From: JBDIAR01 sp039812545
Lineage (GTDB): Bacteria; Actinomycetota; Actinomycetes; Actinomycetales; Dermatophilaceae
NCBI GenBank assembly: GCA_039812545.1
Contig: JBDIAR010000136.1
Span: forward strand, 1-9,409
Length of the DNA: 9,409 nucleotides
Reading direction: 5' to 3'
Part shown: positions 1 to 9,007 of the stretch, piece after piece
Layout of the letters: each line of letters starts with the position of its first letter
How positions within the stretch are numbered: the stretch's first letter is position 1
Notes under the pieces: model-generated
The model's input: the letters and a program-made list of their open reading frames with translations, nothing else
Databases searched by the model: none
Told to the model about the DNA's origin: nothing
Made by a program: the position numbers and the translations under genes

Positions 1-145
1 CCTGGGACACCTGGAGGTGGCCGATCCGCCGTCGGCCCATCCCGGGCTGCGGCTGGTCGAAGTCGCGGACGTTCGCAGCGCCTTACGGGAGGCTCTGGAC
101 ATGCCGCTGGTCCCTCCCACCGGCGGGAGGAGGGCGCCCCGGTAA
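1..145 (+). CDS. radA: RadA/Sms DNA repair protein, C-terminal end only
   Basis: This is the last 47 codons of a gene that enters from the left edge, ending at TAA 143-145. The frame reads LGHLEVADPPSAHPGLRLVEVADVR and so on. The 'GLRLVEVADVRSALREALD' stretch resembles the C-terminus of actinobacterial RadA (Sms), a RecA-like ATPase with a Lon-like domain that helps process recombination intermediates. None of the zinc finger, Walker or KNRFG motifs lie inside the window, so the call rests on the short tail plus position. radA directly upstream of disA is the classical order in actinobacteria and Bacillus. An AGGAGGG stretch at 128-134, inside the radA coding end, is the only purine-rich element that could serve the next gene. 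The call could be wrong if another gene sits here, but the synteny is strong. Confidence 0.75.
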   Translation, partial: LGHLEVADPPSAHPGLRLVEVADVRSALREALDMPLVPPTGGRRAPR

Positions 146-148
146 ACT

Positions 149-1225
149 GTGGGGGTGGACCCCGACGAGCTGCTGCGCACCACGCTGGCCCGGGTGGCTC
201 CGGGGACCGAGCTGCGCGACGGGCTCGAACGCATCCTGCGCGGGCGCACCGGCGCCCTGATCGTGCTGGGCCACGACAAGGCGGTCGAGGCGATCTGCAG
301 CGGTGGCTTCCCGATGGACGTGGGCTTTTCGGCGACCAGGCTGCGGGAGCTGGCCAAGATGGACGGGGCGATCGTCGTGGACGCCGACGTCAGCCGGATC
401 GTGCGGGCCGCGACCCAGTTGGTCCCCGACCCCACCATCCAGACCTCGGAGTCCGGCACCCGGCACCGCACCGCCGAGCGGGTGGCGACCCAGACCGGGT
501 ACCCGGTCGTCTCGGTGAGCCAGTCGATGGGGGTGGCCGCGGTGTATGTGCGCGGGATCCGCCACGTCGTCCAGGACAGCGCCGCCACGCTCAACCACGC
601 CAACCAGGCCCTGCAGACCCTGGAGCGCTACAAGGCACGACTGGACGAGGTGACCGGCACGCTGTCGGCGCTCGAGATCGAGGATCTCGTGACGATCCGC
701 GACGTCGCCGCCGTCCTGCAGCGCCTCGAAATGGTGCGTCGGATCTCCGAGGAGATCTCGGACTACGTCGTCGAACTCGGCGTCGACGGTCGGCTGCTCA
801 GTATGCAGCTGGAGGAACTCGCCGGCGGGCTCGGCAACGACCGGGAACTCGTGCTGCGCGACTACCTGACGGGGCGCCAGGACGCGGAGGCAACGGCATA
901 CGCGCTGTCCCGGCTGGAGGCGCTCGGTAACACCGAGCTCTTGGACCCCGGCGCCGTCGCCCGCGAGGTCGGCTTCTTCATCGGCGCCGAGGGCCTGGAC
1001 GGCTCGGTCAGCCCGCTCGGGTACCGCCTGATGCACAAGATCCCGCGGCTCCCCTCGGCGATCGTCGAACGGCTCATCGACCACTTCGAGTCGCTCCAAC
1101 GGTTGCTGTCCGCCGGGATCGAGGACCTGATGAACGTCGACGGTGTCGGCGAGGGCCGGGCCCGGGCGGTGCGCGAGGGACTGTCGCGGCTGGCCGAGTC
1201 CAGCATCCTCGAGCGGTACGTCTGA
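149..1225 (+). CDS. disA: DisA, diadenylate cyclase / DNA integrity scanning protein
   Basis: The protein has 358 residues, the usual DisA length. DisA condenses two ATP into the second messenger c-di-AMP. As an octamer it scans DNA, and branched recombination intermediates inhibit the cyclase. The N-terminal DAC domain (about 1-140) has both signatures: DGA at 72-74 within KMDGAIVVD, and RHRTAE at 105-110 within GTRHRTAERVA. A helical linker follows (about 145-285). The C-terminal helix-hairpin-helix DNA-binding region (about 295-350) includes LMNVDGVGEGRARAV. The GTG at 149 is the first possible start, because this frame is the same as radA's and is closed by the radA stop at 143-145. GTG at 155 is the only close alternative. 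The purine-rich element at 128-134 lies 14 nt upstream, rather far for a ribosome site, so coupling to radA termination is likely. It is co-directional with mutY after a 3-nt gap. Confidence 0.96.
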   Translation: MGVDPDELLRTTLARVAPGTELRDGLERILRGRTGALIVLGHDKAVEAICSGGFPMDVGFSATRLRELAKMDGAIVVDADVSRIVRAATQLVPDPTIQTSESGTRHRTAERVATQTGYPVVSVSQSMGVAAVYVRGIRHVVQDSAATLNHANQALQTLERYKARLDEVTGTLSALEIEDLVTIRDVAAVLQRLEMVRRISEEISDYVVELGVDGRLLSMQLEELAGGLGNDRELVLRDYLTGRQDAEATAYALSRLEALGNTELLDPGAVAREVGFFIGAEGLDGSVSPLGYRLMHKIPRLPSAIVERLIDHFESLQRLLSAGIEDLMNVDGVGEGRARAVREGLSRLAESSILERYV

Positions 1226-1228
1226 CCC

Positions 1229-2182
1229 GTGCCGCGGGTCCCGCACGCCACGCGGCGCCAGGACGGGCTCAACCGGGTCGGCCGGCTGGAGCGGCTGGCG
1301 TCGGTCCACGTCCGAATCGCCGACTGGTATGCCGTGGCCGGGCGAGACCTGCCGTGGCGCCGGCCGGACTGCTCGCCGTGGGGCGTGTTCGTCTCCGAGG
1401 TCATGTCCCAACAGACCCCGCTGTCCCGGGTGGAGCCGGCCTGGTCGGACTGGCTGGAGCGCTGGCCGACGCCGGCCGCGCTGGCCGCGGATTCGCCCGG
1501 CGAGGCGGTGCGGCGCTGGGGCCGGCTGGGCTATCCGCGGCGGGCGCTGCGGCTGCACGAGGCGGCGGCGGTGATGGTGAGCCGGCACGGAGGTGCCGTC
1601 CCGGGCAGCATCGAGGACCTGTTGGCGCTGCCGGGCGTCGGTCCCTACACCGCAGCCGCCGTCGGGTGTTTCGCCTTCGGCATCCCCAGCCCGGTGATCG
1701 ACACCAACGTGCGCCGCGTTTTGGTGCGCGTCCTGGAGGGTCGCGAGTTCCCCGCGCCGGCGCTCACCGCGGCCGAACGCGACCTCGCGGCGGCGGCCCT
1801 GCCCGCCGACCCGGACCTGGCCAACACCTGGAATGTCGCCGCCATGGAACTCGGCGCCCTGGTCTGCACGGCGCGAGCGCCGCGCTGTTCGATCTGCCCC
1901 ATCTCCGGAGATTGTGCGTGGCGGGCGGCCGGCGCGCCGGTCCACGAGGGGCCGGCCAGGACCGGGCAGTCGTATGCCGGTACCGACCGCCAGGCGCGCG
2001 GCGCATTGCTGGCGGTCTTGCGCGACCACCATCACGACGAGGTCGAGGTGACCGAGCTCCTCGCGGCGTGGGCGTCAACCCGGACCACCGACCCGGACCA
2101 GGCCGATCGTGCGCTGGCGAGTCTGATCGCCGACGGCCTGGTCGAGCGCACGGCGACCGGCGGAATCCGCCTGCCCCACTGA
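1229..2182 (+). CDS. mutY: A/G-specific adenine DNA glycosylase MutY, short actinobacterial form
   Basis: The protein has 317 residues. MutY removes adenine mispaired with 8-oxoguanine or G in base excision repair. Visible features are RDLPWR at 39-44, the catalytic Glu57 in SEVMSQQT, the helix-hairpin-helix LLALPGVGPYTAAA at 131-144, the catalytic Asp158 in VIDTNVRR, and the [4Fe-4S] ligands Cys213, Cys220, Cys223 and Cys229 in the exact C-x6-C-x2-C-x5-C spacing. After about residue 255 there is only a short winged-helix-like tail (VEVTELLAAW...LIADGLVERTATGGIRL). I see no full NUDIX-like 8-oxoG recognition domain, which E. coli MutY has. GTG 1229 lies 3 nt past the disA stop, in the same phase, so no upstream start is possible. 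No convincing Shine-Dalgarno is seen, which again suggests coupling. MutY rather than Nth is supported by the SEVMSQQT motif. Confidence 0.93.
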   Translation: MPRVPHATRRQDGLNRVGRLERLASVHVRIADWYAVAGRDLPWRRPDCSPWGVFVSEVMSQQTPLSRVEPAWSDWLERWPTPAALAADSPGEAVRRWGRLGYPRRALRLHEAAAVMVSRHGGAVPGSIEDLLALPGVGPYTAAAVGCFAFGIPSPVIDTNVRRVLVRVLEGREFPAPALTAAERDLAAAALPADPDLANTWNVAAMELGALVCTARAPRCSICPISGDCAWRAAGAPVHEGPARTGQSYAGTDRQARGALLAVLRDHHHDEVEVTELLAAWASTRTTDPDQADRALASLIADGLVERTATGGIRLPH

Positions 2183-2220
2183 CAGCGCACCCTCCCCGGG
2201 ACGGGTCGTACGCTGGCGGT

Positions 2221-3030
2221 ATGCCGACCGGGCAGAGCCAGCCCAGCGACCCCGTCGTCGCGTGGTTGCTCGGCGGCGACGTCGCCGTCCGGTACCAGAC
2301 CTGCCGAGACCTCCTGTCCGAAGACCGGCCCGACGTGCAGCGGCGAATCGCCTCGCAGGGCGACGCGCGGCTGATCCTGGCAGCGCACTCCGATCCGGGC
2401 TGGGGCGACGGATTCTACGAACCCCGGTGGACCTGCCCGCACTACTCGTTGCTCGAACTACGCGACCTTGCCGTCGCACCTGATCACCCCAGCTGCGTGA
2501 CGGAGGTTTCCCTGGCGTTCGAACGGCATACCGGCTCCGACGGGGGCTTCAACCCGCCCGACTCCACGATGCGGTCGGACGTGTGCATGAATGGGATGTT
2601 CCTGGCCTACGCGTGCTGTCGCAGTACCTCGGGGACGGTTCAGCCATCGTTCCGACGAGGTTCGGGCCGCCGTGCACAGCGCGGCCGGATCACTGCTGGC
2701 GCGCAACCTCTACCGGCGCGCGGGCAGCGAGGCTCCGATTCGACACGAGTTCACCCGGGCGCACCATCCGGCGCGATGGCATTTCGACGTGCTGCGCGGC
2801 CTCGACGTGCTGCGCAGTGCCGGGGTTCCCTACGATCCGCGGCTCGACGACGCCGTCGCCGTGGTCCGCCGAGGCAGGCGCCGCGATGGTCGCTGGTCCG
2901 CGGCGGCGGCATACCCGGGCCGGGTCCACCTGGCCTACCCGCGGGCGAGCCGAACCGGTGGGTGACACTCATCGCCCTGCGCGTGCTGGCCTGGGCGGCG
3001 GGGTCACCCGGCGAGCTCAGGGCTCTTTGA
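2221..3030 (+). pseudogene. Decayed prenyltransferase / squalene-cyclase-like (alpha-alpha barrel) gene
   Basis: The N-terminal part (2221 to about 2615, first frame) reads as a normal member of the actinobacterial 'prenyltransferase/squalene oxidase repeat' family: DPVVAWLLGGDVAVRYQTCRDL, PRWTCPHYSLLELRDL, then RSDVCMNGMFLAYA. Homology then jumps to the third frame (about 2612-2650: LRVLSQYLGDGSA). It next jumps to the second frame (about 2650-2950: SDEVRAAVHSAAGSLLARNLYRR, ARWHFDVLRGLDVLRSAGVPYDPRLDDAV, DGRWSAAAAYPGRVH). It ends back in the first frame (RWVTLIALRVLAWAAG, stop TGA 3028-3030). Between MNGMFLAYA and the next homologous piece I judge about 50 family residues to be missing, so both deletion and frameshift are involved. 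The first frame stays open throughout, so a chimeric 269-residue product is conceivable. The substrate of this family is not known to me. The start is ATG 2221, without a Shine-Dalgarno; a TACGCT hexamer at 2209-2214 would fit a leaderless start. The last 14 bases overlap the convergent VOC gene. Confidence 0.8.
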
Positions 3031-3403
3031 CGAGGGCCTCGATGTTGTTGCCGTCGGGGTCGGCGACGAAGGCGGCGTAGGCCCGGTACTCGGGCCAGTA
3101 CCTCGGCTCGTGGCGCGCCGTCCCGCCGGCCCCGATCGCGGCCGCGAAGAAGGCGTCGACCGCGTCGCGGTCGGCGGCGTCGAAGGCCAGGTGGAGTCCG
3201 CGGGTCACCTCCGCGTCGGTCGGCGCGCTCTCCACCGACAGGCTGGGCGTGTCGTGCGCCGGCCGCCAGTACTCCGCGACCCCCGCCGCGCGGTAACCAA
3301 CCTCGATGCCGAGCGCCGCCAGTGCCCGGGTGTAGAAGGCCTCGCTCGCCGCGAAGTCGCCGACGAAGACGCCGACGTGATGGATCAGATGACTGGTCGC
3401 CAT
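3017..3403 (-). CDS. VOC-superfamily protein (glyoxalase/bleomycin-resistance fold)
   Basis: The protein has 128 residues, typical for a single two-module VOC protein. It opens with SHLIHHVGVFVGDFAASEAFYTRALAALG, the usual first beta-alpha-beta unit. The second module contains RGLHLAFDAADRDAVDAFFAAAIGAGG and ends YAAFVADPDGNNIEALV. His9, His71 and Glu122 sit where VOC enzymes place metal ligands, so a divalent metal site is plausible. The family covers glyoxalases, ring-cleavage dioxygenases and antibiotic-binding proteins, and nothing here fixes the substrate. ATG 3403 is the start. A weak AGGCGG lies upstream, and the argA stop is 10 nt away, so it is probably the last gene of the clpC transcription unit. 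Its 3' end overlaps the convergent pseudogene by 14 nt, and no hairpin terminator was found at the convergence. Confidence 0.88.
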   Translation of the reverse strand: MATSHLIHHVGVFVGDFAASEAFYTRALAALGIEVGYRAAGVAEYWRPAHDTPSLSVESAPTDAEVTRGLHLAFDAADRDAVDAFFAAAIGAGGTARHEPRYWPEYRAYAAFVADPDGNNIEALVKEP

Positions 3404-3413
3404 GGCAAACCGC

Positions 3414-3917
3414 CTACAGCGTCAACAGCATTCGGGTGTTGCCGAGCGTATTCGGTTTGACCCGCTCCAGGTCCAGGAACTCGGCGACACCCTCGTCGTA
3501 GGACCGCAACAACTCGGCATACACCTCTGGCGGGACGGCCTGCCCGTCGATGGGGACGAACCCGTGCCGCCCGAAGAATTCGGTCTCGAAGGTCAGGCAG
3601 AAGATCCGCCGCACCCCGAGGTCGCGCGCGTCCCCCACCAGCGCGGCCAGGAGCCGGCTGCCCGCCCCGCCGCCCTGGTATGCCGGGTCGACCGCGAGCG
3701 TGCGCACCTCGGCGAGGTCTTCCCACATGACGTGCAGCGCCGCGCACCCGACCAGTCGGCCGTCGCCTTCGGCGACCCAGAACTGTTGGAGCGCCTCGTA
3801 ATACGTGACCGCGTCCTTGCTGACGAGGATGCGTTCGCGGGCGAAGGGCGCCACGAGTTCGCGGATCCCCCGGATGTCCGCGGCGCGAGCGCGACGCACC
3901 GCGATCGGCCCGGTCAC
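3414..3917 (-). CDS. argA: ArgA-type short amino-acid N-acetyltransferase (L-glutamate N-acetyltransferase)
   Basis: This is a 167-residue GNAT protein. It closely follows the short single-domain N-acetylglutamate synthase known from Mycobacterium (Rv2747 type), which makes N-acetylglutamate from glutamate and acetyl-CoA for arginine synthesis. Visible parts are GCAALHVMWEDLAEVRTLAVDP (58-78), the acetyl-CoA pyrophosphate loop QGGGAG (81-86), LTFETEFFGRHGF (108-120), and the distinctive C-terminal block SYDEGVAEFLDLERVKPNTLGNTRMLL (139-166). It lacks the amino-acid-kinase domain of E. coli ArgA, as expected for this type. The start is GTG 3917-3915, whose GTGA overlaps the stop of the upstream LCP gene (3914-3917), so translation is likely coupled. 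No other arginine gene is in the window. A generic GNAT is the fallback, but the C-terminal block makes the call strong. Confidence 0.88.
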   Translation of the reverse strand: MTGPIAVRRARAADIRGIRELVAPFARERILVSKDAVTYYEALQQFWVAEGDGRLVGCAALHVMWEDLAEVRTLAVDPAYQGGGAGSRLLAALVGDARDLGVRRIFCLTFETEFFGRHGFVPIDGQAVPPEVYAELLRSYDEGVAEFLDLERVKPNTLGNTRMLLTL

Positions 3918-5178
3918 GGCAGGTTCCCGTCGGCGAAACCGGCGAACACCCGGCGCGCGGCATCCCCGAGCAGCACCACCGACTGGCCGGCGCGCGTCCC
4001 GAACCCGCCGGTGGCGACGGCCGAACCGAACCGGCCCGGGTCGCTGAGTTGTAGCGCTACGGCGAAGGTCAACAGGTGCGCAGCGGTCAGGTCGCTGATC
4101 GTCGTGCGATCGAGCAGGGTCATCGCGGCGGGAACGGCGCCCGGGCCGAGCGTGCGGGCCCTGGCGAGCGCGGCGAGCAGGACGTCGTTCTGGTGGGCGG
4201 AGCGCCCGAAATCACCGGTCGGCAGGGTCTTGCGCTCGCGAGAAAAGGCGAGCGCCATCCCGCCGTCGAGCCGCTGCGCGCCGGCCGGCAGGTCCACGCC
4301 GGAGGCGGCGCCCTTGATGGCCTTGGCCAGGGTGATCGGCAGGCCGCCCAGCCCGTCGACCGCGCGGACGAAGCCGTCGAACCCGGCCACGACATAACCC
4401 TCGATCGGCAGGCCCGTCGTCGTGCGCACCGTGCGCAGCAGCCCGAACGGTCCGCCGAAGGTGAGCGCCGCGTTGATCTTGCCGGTGCCACCGGAGGCCA
4501 GCGGTACCCAACTGTCGCGAGGTATGCCGAGGGTTCCACCCCCGTATGCCGTGCCGGCTCGGTTGGGTGCTGCCGGGGCCGAGCGGCCGTCGATGCCGAC
4601 GACGTGCAGGGCGTCGGCTCGGGACTTCTCGACCGGTTCGCCCGGTCGTGCGTCCGAGCCGGCCACCAGCACGAAGCGTGGACCCGCCGGCAAGACGACC
4701 GCCGGTTTGCCCAGGTTCGGCCACCAGCCGCCGACGACCCGCCACGAGGTGCCACCCGAAGCCGCCACGAGGAGGGACACGTCGCCGGCCCGCCAGGAGA
4801 CGGCGTCGCCGGCACCCGATGGTGCCGGCGAGGTCACGACCGCGACCCTCGACCCGTGCCACGAACCGGTGGTGACCCGCACCGTCACGGTGGGGCCCGC
4901 AGTCCTGCCGACCAACGCGGCGGCAACCGCCGGGTCCGCCGGGACGGAACCACCGGCATACAGGGCCCGGACGACAACGGCGAGATCGGCTGGAACTCCC
5001 GTCAGACCCTCGATCGAGGCGCCGGCCCCACCGCCCGACGACCCGCCCGACGACCCGGCCACGCTGGGCCCGGCCGTACCCGACGAACCCGCCTGATCGC
5101 CGGCCGAACACGCGGCGAGGGCGGTGGCCGCGACGACCGCCGCGCCCACCGCCCGCCAGACCGGTCGAGCTGTCCGAG

Positions 5179-5182
<4 letters not shown>
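3914..5182 (-). CDS. LCP (LytR-CpsA-Psr) family protein with a lipoprotein signal
   Basis: The protein has 422 residues. The N-terminus MTRTARPVWRAVGAAVVAATALAAC is a lipoprotein signal peptide with lipobox LAAC and lipidated Cys25. A Ser/Gly-rich tether follows (about 26-56). An unassigned domain occupies about 57-165. The LCP catalytic domain spans about 168-345, with FVLVAGSDAR (170-179), SRADALHVVGID (188-198), LGIPRDSWVPL (218-228), KINAALTFGG (235-244), GLPIEGYVVAGFDGFVRAVDGLGGLPITL (257-285) and LDGGMALAFSRERKTLPTGDFGRSAHQ (305-331). LCP enzymes move polyprenyl-pyrophosphate-linked polymers such as arabinogalactan or teichoic acid onto peptidoglycan outside the membrane. Most are anchored by a transmembrane helix, so a lipid anchor is less usual. 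GTG 5182-5180 is chosen because its GTGA overlaps the clpC stop and precedes the signal peptide directly. The same phase stays open far upstream inside clpC, but that part is antisense-free coding overlap, not LCP sequence. Confidence 0.87.
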
Positions 5183-7755
<2,573 letters not shown>

Positions 7756-7764
7756 CTGCTGGAG

Positions 7765-7770
7765 CTCCTT
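7765..7770 (-). promoter_or_regulatory. Shine-Dalgarno of clpC
   Basis: The minus strand reads AAGGAG here, followed by 9 nt and then the ATG of clpC at 7755-7753. It is one of the clearest ribosome-binding sites in the window. It settles the clpC start at 7755 over the in-frame ATG at 7866, whose extra 37 residues match nothing in ClpC. Confidence 0.85.
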
Positions 7771-7891
7771 CGGGTCATCGAGTCGAGGACCGGCCGCGAA
7801 CGGCATACCCCGTCCCTCGTCCTTCGATGGTAGTCGCGCCGCCCGGTTGTCCGGCCGTTGTGGCACGGCCCGAGCGGCTCATAGCCGGTTC

Positions 7892-7918
7892 AACGGCACC
7901 GGGCCGGTCCGTGTTCCC
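7892..7918 (-). promoter_or_regulatory. Candidate SigR/SigH-type promoter for clpC
   Basis: On the minus strand GGGAAC (7918-7913) is followed by exactly 18 nt and then GTTG (7894-7891). This fits the GGAA(T/C)-N18-GTT consensus of the thiol-oxidative-stress sigma factors SigR (Streptomyces) and SigH (Mycobacterium). clpC is a reported SigR/SigH-regulon member in actinomycetes. Transcription would start near 7885, leaving a leader of about 130 nt before clpC. I found no good TTGACA/TATAAT-type promoter for clpC in the same interval. A single match of about 8 defined bases can occur by chance, so position and gene identity carry much of the support. Confidence 0.5.
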
Positions 7919-7961
7919 GGGCGGCATACCTGGCGACGGTCCCGAGGCGGTTAGGCATGCA

Positions 7962-7990
7962 TTGCCGGGTACCTGGCATACGACTATAGT
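7962..7990 (+). promoter_or_regulatory. Leaderless sigma-70-type promoter of padR
   Basis: TTGCCG (7962-7967), a 17-nt spacer and TATAGT (7985-7990) form a near-ideal vegetative promoter. The predicted start of transcription, 7-8 nt after the -10 box, falls on or next to the A of the padR ATG at 7998. The message would therefore be leaderless, a common arrangement in actinobacteria. The gene has no Shine-Dalgarno upstream, which agrees. Confidence 0.7.
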
Positions 7991-7997
7991 GGTATGC
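7963..7997 (+). promoter_or_regulatory. Nested inverted repeats over the padR promoter (candidate PadR operators)
   Basis: Two dyads overlap the promoter. TGCCGGGTACCTGGCA (7963-7978) is a 16-bp palindrome with one mismatched pair and covers the -35 box. GCATAC (7976-7981) and GTATGC (7992-7997) form a perfect 6-bp inverted repeat with a 10-bp spacer, centred exactly on the -10 box. The hexamer ATGCAT also recurs at 7957-7962 and 7994-7999, 37 bp apart. PadR proteins typically bind dyads at their own promoters, so autorepression is the natural reading. The second dyad is partly built from the window-wide GGCATAC word, so its meaning as an operator is less certain than that of the first. Confidence 0.5.
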
Positions 7998-8402
7998 ATG
8001 TTACCGACGGAGGCGGAGGTGTTGGCTCAACTGCGCAAGGGGGTCCTCGACTACGCCGTCCTGGCCCTGCTGCGCGAGGCTCCGGCATACGGGCTGGAAA
8101 TCGCCGAGAGCATGGCCGAGTTCGCGCCGCTGTTCGGCTCGGAGGGGACGCTGTATCCCCTGCTCACCCGGCTGCGCAAACAGGGCTGGGTCAGCGACTC
8201 GTGGCAGGAGTCCAGCGCCGGTCCCCCGCGGCGGTACTACGCGATCTCACCGGATGGTCGGGCCGCGCTCGCGGTCTTCCTGGCCACGTGGGGCCGGTTT
8301 CGCGGCGCCGTCGATCGAGCGGTGGCCGAACCAAGGTCCGACCCGCAGCGGGCGTCCGAACCACAACGCGAACAGCCACACCGAGACGGAGGGGTGTCAT
8401 GA
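7998..8402 (+). CDS. PadR-family transcriptional regulator
   Basis: This is a 134-residue winged-helix repressor. The N-terminal PadR domain (about 10-90) reads LRKGVLDYAVLALLREAPAYGLEIAESM, then GSEGTLYPLLTRLRKQGWVSDSWQESSAGPPRRYYAISPDGRAAL. The GTLYPLLTRL recognition helix and the GPPRRYY wing are diagnostic. The C-terminal part (about 92-134) is short, with one dimerisation helix and a charged, probably disordered tail. ATG 7998 is chosen because MLPTEAEVLAQLRKG starts the family fold and the promoter places the transcript start there. The open frame extends upstream to 7827, but that part has no PadR similarity. Its stop overlaps the next start as ATGA (8399-8402). It probably regulates itself and the membrane protein downstream; the inducer is unknown. 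Confidence 0.93.
   Translation: MLPTEAEVLAQLRKGVLDYAVLALLREAPAYGLEIAESMAEFAPLFGSEGTLYPLLTRLRKQGWVSDSWQESSAGPPRRYYAISPDGRAALAVFLATWGRFRGAVDRAVAEPRSDPQRASEPQREQPHRDGGVS
8388..8394 (+). promoter_or_regulatory. Shine-Dalgarno of the HAAS/DUF4190-like gene
   Basis: GGAGGGG lies inside the padR 3' end, 4 nt before the ATG at 8399. Together with the ATGA overlap it supports translation of the second gene from the padR message. Confidence 0.7.
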
Positions 8403-9007
8403 CAACGAGGTCGGCGCGGCCGCGACAGCCGCTCGTCGAGGAGTACCTGGCTCAGCTGGACCGCGAACTGGCGAGCGCCGGCGCCCCCGCGGCCGATCGG
8501 GCCGAGATCGTCGCGGCCACCACCGAACACATCGACGCCGCGCTCGAACGGTGCGGACCCGACCCGTCCGCCGACACCGTTCGTGGGATTCTCGCCGACC
8601 TCGGGTCGCCGGCCGCCGTGGCGGAGGGCGGCGGGTATGTCCCGACGGCACTCGGCTCGGGTGTGGCGTCGAGCCGACCGGAGGTTTCCGCCGTCGCCGT
8701 CACCTCGCTGGTCTGCGGGTTGCTGGGGTTGCTCAGCCCGTTCCTGCTCTTCCTCGGGGTGCCGCTGGGGATCGCCGCGATCGCCTGTGCGGTGGTGGCA
8801 TTGCGGCGCCACCTGCATCCGCGATGGGCGGCGGCGGCGGGACTGGTGCTCGGGATCGTGACGCTCTTGCTCCAGGCGGTCATCTGGGCCGGACTGATCG
8901 CGTGGACGGGCGGCGGCGCCGAACCCGCCGTCCGCGTGACCTCGGACGTCGCACCGATTCCCACGAGTTCGCCGGCCGGGCCGGCGACGACCGCCCCGGT
9001 CCGCTGA
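8399..9007 (+). CDS. HAAS-domain plus DUF4190-like membrane protein
   Basis: This is a 202-residue protein. The cytoplasmic N-terminus (about 12-75: VEEYLAQLDRELASAGAPAADRAEIVAATTEHIDAALE...GILADLGSPAAVAEG) matches the HAAS/DUF1700-like helical domain often encoded next to PadR regulators. A membrane part follows, with hydrophobic segments near 98-118, 119-136 and 144-170, in the style of DUF4190 (SLVCGLLGLLSPFLLFLGVPLGIAAIACAVVALRRH). The Pro/Thr/Ser-rich tail (about 171-202) should lie outside if the number of segments is odd. HAAS proteins are thought to relay signals or partner membrane proteins of PadR-controlled units, but no reaction can be assigned. The start is fixed by the ATGA overlap with padR and the ribosome site at 8388-8394. 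Confidence 0.8.
   Translation: MTTRSARPRQPLVEEYLAQLDRELASAGAPAADRAEIVAATTEHIDAALERCGPDPSADTVRGILADLGSPAAVAEGGGYVPTALGSGVASSRPEVSAVAVTSLVCGLLGLLSPFLLFLGVPLGIAAIACAVVALRRHLHPRWAAAAGLVLGIVTLLLQAVIWAGLIAWTGGGAEPAVRVTSDVAPIPTSSPAGPATTAPVR

Noticed and set aside
83..2035. A 650-codon open frame on the minus strand opposite disA and mutY
   Set aside because: It is antisense to two clearly conserved genes, is rich in Arg, Gly, Pro and His, and has no recognisable domain. This is a typical shadow in high-GC DNA.
1354..2220. Plus-strand frame that is open from 1354 through to 3030
   Set aside because: The part overlapping mutY is out of phase with the conserved MutY motifs. Only the segment from 2221 onwards shows family similarity.
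3000..3060. Bidirectional terminator between the convergent units
   Set aside because: No stem-loop with a T run is visible on either strand, and the genes overlap by 14 nt.
7795..7801. GCGAAC as a possible ClgR half-site ahead of clpC
   Set aside because: Only one half is present and no matching second half at the expected spacing, so it is not reported as a ClgR operator.
7756..7866. An upstream in-frame ATG at 7866 for clpC, adding 37 residues
   Set aside because: ClpC proteins start MFERFT, and a good ribosome site lies 9 nt before 7755. The extension has no family similarity and would overlap the leader region.
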